From Streptomyces sp. NBC_00582 (GTDB lineage Bacteria; Actinomycetota; Actinomycetes; Streptomycetales; Streptomycetaceae): 64,000 nt of DNA. The notes under the pieces were generated by a model. It worked only from the letters and a program-made list of their open reading frames with translations. It was not told where the DNA came from and did not search any database. Position 1 is the stretch's first letter, and each line of letters starts with the position of its first letter. The position numbers were made by a program, and so were the translations under genes. Below, in pieces: positions 59,234 through 64,000 of this stretch. The stretch covers positions 4,836,001-4,900,000 of the forward strand of contig NZ_CP107772.1 in assembly GCF_036345155.1 (NCBI RefSeq), given 5' to 3'.

Positions 59234-61858
59234 ATGGAGCGAGAAGCACGTCAGCACCTGCGTGGTGTGGTGGAGGAGATCAGCGGGTGGCGCAAGCTCG
59301 CGGTGGGGATCGTCGAGCAACGTGAGACCGTCGAGGCAGCGGCGGAAGACGCCGCCAGGCAGTTCCGCGGCCGCGTGGCCTCACTCGGGACCGGAACGAC
59401 CACCACCGCATGGCGCGTACTTCAGGTCTCGCCGTCCGATGTCGACCTGGTGACCTCCCTGGCCTGCCGTCAGGCTCTTCCGGCGCTCACAACGAATGCC
59501 CAGCAGGGCATCCAGCAGTTGACCAACGACGTCGGCCGGGCGTTGACGGCCGTCCGGGCGCTGTTCGGGGCCCGCCGAATATTGTCGGGCAAAAGCCGCA
59601 AGGATGAAGCAGAGCAGGCTGCGACATACCTGATATCCCTCCGCGAGCGGGCTACAAGCACCCCACTCGTAACCGAGTTGGTAAGCCTTGGAGCATGGGA
59701 CAGGAAGGCTGTCCCCGCAATCAGGCTCTCGGCCATCCTCGATGACACGGTCGGCTTCGCCCAGCTCCTCGGCGGCCGAGCCGAACTCGTCGGGCGGCAT
59801 GAACTGGATGTCGCCAAGACCGCTATCAGCGCGATCGATCAGGCCCTGCAGCGCGAGGACCAGTTCAGAACGGCAGTCACTGCCGCCGGCAATGCCGTCC
59901 GACAGGCCGAGGCTCGCAAGCTGGTCGCCGAAATGCCCGTCGAGCGGCTCAAGGACGCAACCAGCGGCCAACTGCGCATCACGGCTCTGACCGATGCCGG
60001 GATCAGGAACGTGCAGCAGGTTCTCGACCAGAAATCACGGATTCGATCGCTCCCCGGAGTCGGTGAGACGACGGGCAAGCGGATGGTCGGCGCCGCACGG
60101 ACCATCTGGCAGACCACGCTGGACGAGATGCCGGTCCGAATCGACATCAGGAACCGATCCCGCGACACCACGAAGCTCCTCACGGCGATGCGGGCTTGGG
60201 ACGCGGCACGCTCGATCCGCAGCGCGACAGCCGACCTCACTGCCGCCGACGCGGTTCGGCCGCTCCTCCAAAGCCTTGATTCCGAGACCTCCCACGTGGT
60301 TCTCGTCCCCCAGGCTCGAACCGTCGCCGAGTTGCGTACCGCACTGGCGGCCGTCGAGCGCCGCGGGGCGAAGCTCAACGGCGGGGACGACGCCGCAGGC
60401 GGTGATCCTTGGGAGGATTTCAGCGCGCGCCCGGCCGACTACTACGCGATGCTCGCGGAGCTGGGATTCCTGGCTGACGACGCCGAAAAGAGTCACGGCA
60501 ATCTACCGACCGAAATCGTCGAGGCGGTCAGGGAACTCAAGCTCGACACCAGCCACCTGAAGGCGTCCCTTCGTGGATACCAGTCGTTCGGTGCCCGCTT
60601 CGCAATCGTGCAACGGAAGGTCATCATCGGCGATGAGATGGGTCTGGGAAAGACGGTCGAGTCACTCGCCGTACTCGCCCACTTGCGCGCCAAAGGCTCC
60701 TCCCAGTTCCTGGTCGTGTGCCCAGCCGCTGTCGTGACCAACTGGGTGCGCGAAGTCCAGGCCAAGTCCGATCTGCGCGCGTATCGCCTGCACGGGCCCG
60801 GTCGCGACGACGCGCTGAAGTCCTGGATCCGCAACGGTGGAGTCGCGGTCACCACCTACGACATCCTCGGTTGGCTGGAAGGCCGGATCCCCGAACGCGC
60901 CGAACTTGCGTGCCTGGTGTTCGACGAAGCGCACTACATCAAGAATCCGGACGCCCAGCGAACCCGGCGATCCACGGCCCTGATCAAGAGCTCGGAGCGA
61001 GCGATCCTACTGACCGGCACCCCGCTGGAGAACCGGATCGAGGAATTCCGCAATCTCGTCGGCTACCTCCGGCCAGACCTGTCGATCAGTGCCTCGGAAA
61101 TCGCTCCTCGCCAGTTCCGGAAGCAGGTGGCACCGGCCTACCTGCGGCGCAATCAGGAAGACGTCCTCACCGAGCTCCCGGAGCGGTTCGAAGTCGACGA
61201 GTGGATGCCGATGTCCAGCGCCGACGAGCAGCACTACCGAGCGGCTGTCATCGAAGGCAACTTCATGGCCATGCGCCAGGCCGCGCTACGCGCCGGCGCG
61301 AAGTCCGAGAAGATGCAGCGCCTCATCGACATCGTCCAGGAGGCAGAGGACAACGAGCGCAAGGTGCTGGTCTTCTCGTACTTCCGTGACGTCCTCGATG
61401 CAGTGGCGTCGGTCCTTCCGGGGAAGGTGTTCGGGCCCCTTACCGGCTCTGTTCCCGCCGCGAAGCGACAGAGCATGGTTGATGAATTCTCCCAAGCCCG
61501 CCACGGGGCAGTCCTCGTCGCACAGATCGTGGCAGGCGGCGTCGGTCTAAACATTCAGTCAGCATCGGTCGTCGTTATCTGCGAGCCCCAGCTCAAGCCG
61601 ACGACCGAATGGCAAGCCATCGGCCGCTCCCACAGGATGGGGCAGCTGGAGTCGGTACAAGTGCACCGCCTGCTCTCTGAGGAAGGCGTCGACCAGCGCA
61701 TCATTGAGATCCTGGCACGCAAGAACCAACTCTTCGCGGAGTTTGCCCGCGTCTCCGAAACCGCCGACAGCGCCCCGGAAGCGTTCGACATCACGGATGC
61801 TGAGCTGGCACGGGAGATCGTGGCGGCCGAGCGCGAGCGCCTACTCGCGGGCGGCTGA
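59234..61858 (+). CDS. SNF2-family ATPase with N-terminal helix-hairpin-helix region
   Basis: The 874-residue protein has a 400-residue helical N-terminus without a known domain except helix-hairpin-helix sequence IRSLPGVGETTGKRMVGAAR (270-289). The SNF2 core follows: Walker A GDEMGLGKT (466-474), DEAH at 564-567 (VFDEAHYIKNP), LLTGTPLENRIEEFRNLVGY, and the C-terminal lobe with LVFSYFRDVLDAV, VAQIVAGGVGLNIQSAS and IGRSHRMGQLESVQVHRL. All helicase motifs look intact. The HhH suggests contact with non-sequence-specific or structured DNA. The function is unknown. ATG 59234 is chosen; the leader holds GGCGGGGG. Confidence 0.85.
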   Translation: MEREARQHLRGVVEEISGWRKLAVGIVEQRETVEAAAEDAARQFRGRVASLGTGTTTTAWRVLQVSPSDVDLVTSLACRQALPALTTNAQQGIQQLTNDVGRALTAVRALFGARRILSGKSRKDEAEQAATYLISLRERATSTPLVTELVSLGAWDRKAVPAIRLSAILDDTVGFAQLLGGRAELVGRHELDVAKTAISAIDQALQREDQFRTAVTAAGNAVRQAEARKLVAEMPVERLKDATSGQLRITALTDAGIRNVQQVLDQKSRIRSLPGVGETTGKRMVGAARTIWQTTLDEMPVRIDIRNRSRDTTKLLTAMRAWDAARSIRSATADLTAADAVRPLLQSLDSETSHVVLVPQARTVAELRTALAAVERRGAKLNGGDDAAGGDPWEDFSARPADYYAMLAELGFLADDAEKSHGNLPTEIVEAVRELKLDTSHLKASLRGYQSFGARFAIVQRKVIIGDEMGLGKTVESLAVLAHLRAKGSSQFLVVCPAAVVTNWVREVQAKSDLRAYRLHGPGRDDALKSWIRNGGVAVTTYDILGWLEGRIPERAELACLVFDEAHYIKNPDAQRTRRSTALIKSSERAILLTGTPLENRIEEFRNLVGYLRPDLSISASEIAPRQFRKQVAPAYLRRNQEDVLTELPERFEVDEWMPMSSADEQHYRAAVIEGNFMAMRQAALRAGAKSEKMQRLIDIVQEAEDNERKVLVFSYFRDVLDAVASVLPGKVFGPLTGSVPAAKRQSMVDEFSQARHGAVLVAQIVAGGVGLNIQSASVVVICEPQLKPTTEWQAIGRSHRMGQLESVQVHRLLSEEGVDQRIIEILARKNQLFAEFARVSETADSAPEAFDITDAELAREIVAAERERLLAGG

Positions 61859-61900
61859 AGCACGCGAGGCACGGATTCTGATCAAGAATGATCAGATGTA

Positions 61901-62134
61901 GTCACGCTATACGAGTCGCGGCCCGGGGCGACGATCGTGTCGATCGCCACGGACCCGAACGCGGAGACGGTCCGGACGTGGATTCGGACAGCCAGCAAGG
62001 CCACGCCGAGGGCGGTGACCCCGGCTCCTGCTGCGGCGAAGCCGACGCTGGAGGCGGAGATTGAGGCCCTGCGCCGCAAGATCCGCGAGCTCGAGGAGGA
62101 GCTCGACACCCTGCACCCGACGGCCAGGTATTTG
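61901..62134 (+). pseudogene. remnant of an IS3-type transposase orfA
   Basis: The frame gives VTLYESRPGATIVSIATDPN, then AETVRTWIRTASKA and LEAEIEALRRKIRELEEELD. This is the helix-turn-helix plus leucine-zipper of IS3-family OrfA (V-LYRSTPGAT.ASVA..L...TLRTWVR, then E..RLRK..RELE.ER). The start of the gene is missing (a TAG at 61899-61901 lies just before), and the frame runs on into unrelated sequence to 62374. No orfB or inverted repeats are visible. The region 62135-62415 has no supported gene. Confidence 0.65.
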
Positions 62135-62415
62135 GAACGCGCGATTGTCGGGCTGGCACAACAGCCGTTCCCGCGAGTGCCTCCAGTCGCGCGGCCGAGC
62201 AGGAGCCGATCTGCACAGTGGCTGCACGCTCGGCCACCAAGTGGCCACCACATCATTCCGAACAGGCCGAGGCGGATCGACAGTGAGCAACAAAAGGCCA
62301 GTTCACAGCCTTACAAGGCAGAATCCATACCGCCCGTCAACCCGGACCTACGCATTACGATGCATAGACCATGAATATCCGATTAGCCCGAATTCCAAGG
62401 TCAACGAAACAAAGA

Positions 62416-62445
62416 AACCCCAGGTCAGAGGCCCGACCTGGGGTT
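62416..62445 (-). terminator. tRNA-type terminator at the right att repeat
   Basis: AACCCCAGGTC (62416-62426) and GACCTGGGGTT (62435-62445) form perfect 11-bp arms with an 8-nt loop. Read leftward it is followed by TCTTTGTTTCG. The sequence differs from the left-hand terminator, so this tRNA 3' end came with a different element rather than from simple duplication. Confidence 0.85.
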
Positions 62446-62452
62446 CACCACA

Positions 62453-62495
62453 GAGCCGCCTTCGGGATTCGAACCCGAGACCTACGCATTACGAG
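62453..62495 (-). tRNA. 3' half of tRNA-Thr(CGT): right attachment-site remnant
   Basis: On the minus strand it reads CTCGTAATGCGTAGGTCTCG, then GGTTCGAATCCCGAAGGCGG and CTC, with the wild-type loop CTCGTAA (anticodon CGT). Beyond it the sequence is GTTGTCCGATC, not the expected D-arm and acceptor half, so the tRNA is incomplete. A shorter 16-bp copy of its middle (GACCTACGCATTACGA) lies upstream at 62345-62360. It differs at one base from the left copy. Confidence 0.85.
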
Positions 62496-62733
62496 TTGTC
62501 CGATCTTGGTCCGGGGGTGTCCATGGGCATCCAAGAAACGGCTGTAATGCCTGCTCAGCAGAGTTTTCGGACGTCAGTGGACCGCGGCGGACGGGACCGG
62601 AATCACTGCTAATTGAGACCGTAATTGAGACCCACCACCCCTACCGCGCCCCCGGTTGTGAAGCTAACCATGAGCCCGACGGATCAGGCCCATGAACCTC
62701 GATGCACCCCCTAGAGCCCCTCTGCCATCTCAG
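62496..62733. other. gap between the att repeat and the HEPN-like gene
   Basis: The 238-bp interval has no supported gene. It contains ATTGAGACCGTAATTGAGACC, a short tandem repeat at about 62612-62632. Confidence 0.4.
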
Positions 62734-64000
62734 TCATCCTTGGCCATGAATCAGAGCCTCTGTAGCCAGAACCCGAGCTAGAGCGACATCGGGCTGAAGA
62801 TTGTTAGCCTCCACACTTCGAGGCAGAAGAACTGGAATCGACGCATACTTTGGATCATCTTTCGCGTGCACGATTCTATTCCTCAGCGCGTAAATCCGTT
62901 TCGCAACCTGAACCGAAAGCGGCTCACTTTTAGGATGCAAAGAGATTTCAGGAATTCCGGCAATCGGTCCTTTGTTTGCAAAATGCTTCACATCTACATC
63001 ATCGAAAAACTCTTTCAACTTCTCCTCTCGAACGAAGTCCCGCACAAGAACCTTGAGCTGCTCTTCTTCACTAGCCTGCTTAAGGCGCTCAATCGAATTG
63101 AGCAAGGTCAGGACAGATGAATCCTCCCCCTCATCAAAGTACGGATCCTTCAACGCTATCCGTAGAGCCTTAACTGCGTCTCGCTTGTGCGCCATGGGGA
63201 GGAAGTACTCTAGGACCTGGTAGTACGACAGAAAAATGAAAGGGGGGTTATCAGATGCCTCGGCCGCAAAGGAGAAGAGTGCCGCAACTTCCCTCGGGGT
63301 CTTGAGCCGCGGGAATCGAATCTTTGGCGAGTTCGATCCAGGAGACGCCTCAAACGAAACGCGCAACCGCTCGCGGGGCTCCAGAACGAAGTGGATTCCG
63401 TTCCTGATGTCAAGCTCAAAGATCGACCGAGCTGCAATATCGGTAGCCTGGCGTGACACGGATTCGCCATCCAGTGAAGGTTCGACGAAAACCTTCAGCG
63501 TGTACATCCTCAAGGAGTTCTCTGGATACGCCGTCACAAAAGGCCAAGGGTCAGTCAGAAACGTTGCGGTTGCGGTAGCTCGCGAAAGCTCCACGCACGC
63601 CCTTTCCTTGGGTGAATGCACATGAAATCCGATCCTGCTCGATTCTGCCTCACGACCGTTGGGGCGAGTCGGCTCCGAAGGAATGAATGCGTGACTACAC
63701 TCTGCGTCATCCGAAACCCATTTAAGTCTCTCGATATACCTCCGGAGAGGCATCGACCTGCTAGGTCGAACCGTGAACTCCGCATATCCTCTACCCGGCA
63801 AGAGAAATCCAGCGTATTCGGAATGCTCGACCGCGCCATTAACTAGATCGTCCGCGACAATCGACAGACTAGCAACAGGAACGAAACGGAATCTTTCCCC
63901 TCTCTTACCTGGTTTGGAATCAACGAACATGGCCATGCCGTCTTTGACGCTCGAAAGCTTACGACTGTCACCTTCAATTACTTGCACGGCATTCTTCTGG
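62734..64000 (-). CDS. unknown protein with HEPN-like C-terminal motif (5' end beyond the window)
   Basis: The frame is open to the right edge, so the start is outside. The visible 422 residues include PFIFLSYYQVLEYFLPMAHK, then a helical C-terminal part ending VQVAKRIYALRNRIVHAKDD. The R-N-x3-H (RNRIVH) motif after a helix is the R-x4-6-H active-site signature of HEPN ribonucleases, which are common in abortive-infection systems. GC content and codon use are visibly lower than in the genome core (many AAA, ATA, TTC/TTT codons). It lies outside the left island, probably in a second element at the same tRNA. The function is otherwise unrecognised. Confidence 0.6.
   Translation of the reverse strand, partial: QKNAVQVIEGDSRKLSSVKDGMAMFVDSKPGKRGERFRFVPVASLSIVADDLVNGAVEHSEYAGFLLPGRGYAEFTVRPSRSMPLRRYIERLKWVSDDAECSHAFIPSEPTRPNGREAESSRIGFHVHSPKERACVELSRATATATFLTDPWPFVTAYPENSLRMYTLKVFVEPSLDGESVSRQATDIAARSIFELDIRNGIHFVLEPRERLRVSFEASPGSNSPKIRFPRLKTPREVAALFSFAAEASDNPPFIFLSYYQVLEYFLPMAHKRDAVKALRIALKDPYFDEGEDSSVLTLLNSIERLKQASEEEQLKVLVRDFVREEKLKEFFDDVDVKHFANKGPIAGIPEISLHPKSEPLSVQVAKRIYALRNRIVHAKDDPKYASIPVLLPRSVEANNLQPDVALARVLATEALIHGQG

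Larger units (their letters stand above)
51551..62495. mobile_element. 10.9-kb island between two tRNA-Thr 3' fragments
   Basis: The 43-bp direct repeats at 51551-51593 and 62453-62495 differ at one base. Both equal the 3' part of tRNA-Thr(CGT) on the minus strand, the classic target of tyrosine integrases, and each has its own terminator on the left. The island contains remnants of two transposases, a frameshifted element gene, unknown small genes in an overlapping operon and two SNF2 ATPases. No integrase is recognisable inside, so the element is immobile or decayed. Because both repeats lack a 5' half, the intact tRNA should lie to the right of the window. Confidence 0.75.

Overview
The window is chromosomal DNA of a Streptomyces or very close relative. 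The sequence is very GC-rich with third-position GC bias, there are GTG and TTG starts with GGAGG-like ribosome sites, and the families are typical of the genus: a Zur-type cluster of zinc-free ribosomal proteins, an AfsR/SARP regulator, a DUF397 protein beside a small HATPase, DUF3052 and DUF2786. From memory, the left end resembles the S. coelicolor SCO3425-SCO3434 neighbourhood; I could not verify this by alignment.

Layout. 1-1.3 kb: divergent Zur-type cluster (L33, L31 and a CobW-like GTPase leftward; L28 and S14 rightward) around a 23-bp palindrome. 1.4-6.5 kb: two lipoproteins, a DUF2786 protein, a Clp-N/helix-turn-helix protein behind twin operators, and a family-A DNA polymerase-like protein. 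6.5-19.4 kb: a large SARP-NB-ARC-TPR regulator with an in-frame 24-bp repeat, a glycosyltransferase, small conserved proteins, and two TetR/oxidoreductase divergons with visible palindromes. Between these are a PD-(D/E)XK-like gene with an anti-sigma-type ATPase and a SUKH-like/DUF6193-like pair.

19.6-32.1 kb: a polymorphic-toxin locus. It has a 2739-residue secreted RHS protein with a ricin-type lectin insertion, a Hint (intein-like) release domain and a C-terminal ADP-ribosyltransferase-like toxin. A probable immunity gene follows one base later, and a divergent secreted DNRLRE/FG-GAP protein lies on the other side. 32.2-43.5 kb: a glycoside hydrolase faces an eight-gene leftward operon, almost all joined by 4-nt stop/start overlaps, that looks like a complete exopolysaccharide synthesis and export machine. 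43.9-45.1 kb: a probable DNA-phosphorothioate-dependent HNH restriction enzyme. 45.2-51.3 kb: a three-gene operon (acyl-CoA ligase, DUF3556 membrane protein, phytoene-desaturase-like oxidoreductase) with a divergent PucR-type regulator.

51.5-62.5 kb: an island bounded by two 43-bp direct repeats of the 3' half of tRNA-Thr(CGT), each followed by a terminator. It carries a decayed transposase, a Uma2-type nuclease, a broken element gene, a five-gene overlapping operon of unknowns, and two divergent SNF2-family ATPases, which are the best candidate for an undescribed defence system. 62.7-64 kb: a visibly lower-GC gene, open at the window edge, with a HEPN-like R-x4-H motif, probably part of a second element stacked at the same tRNA. 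The intact tRNA is expected to the right of the window.
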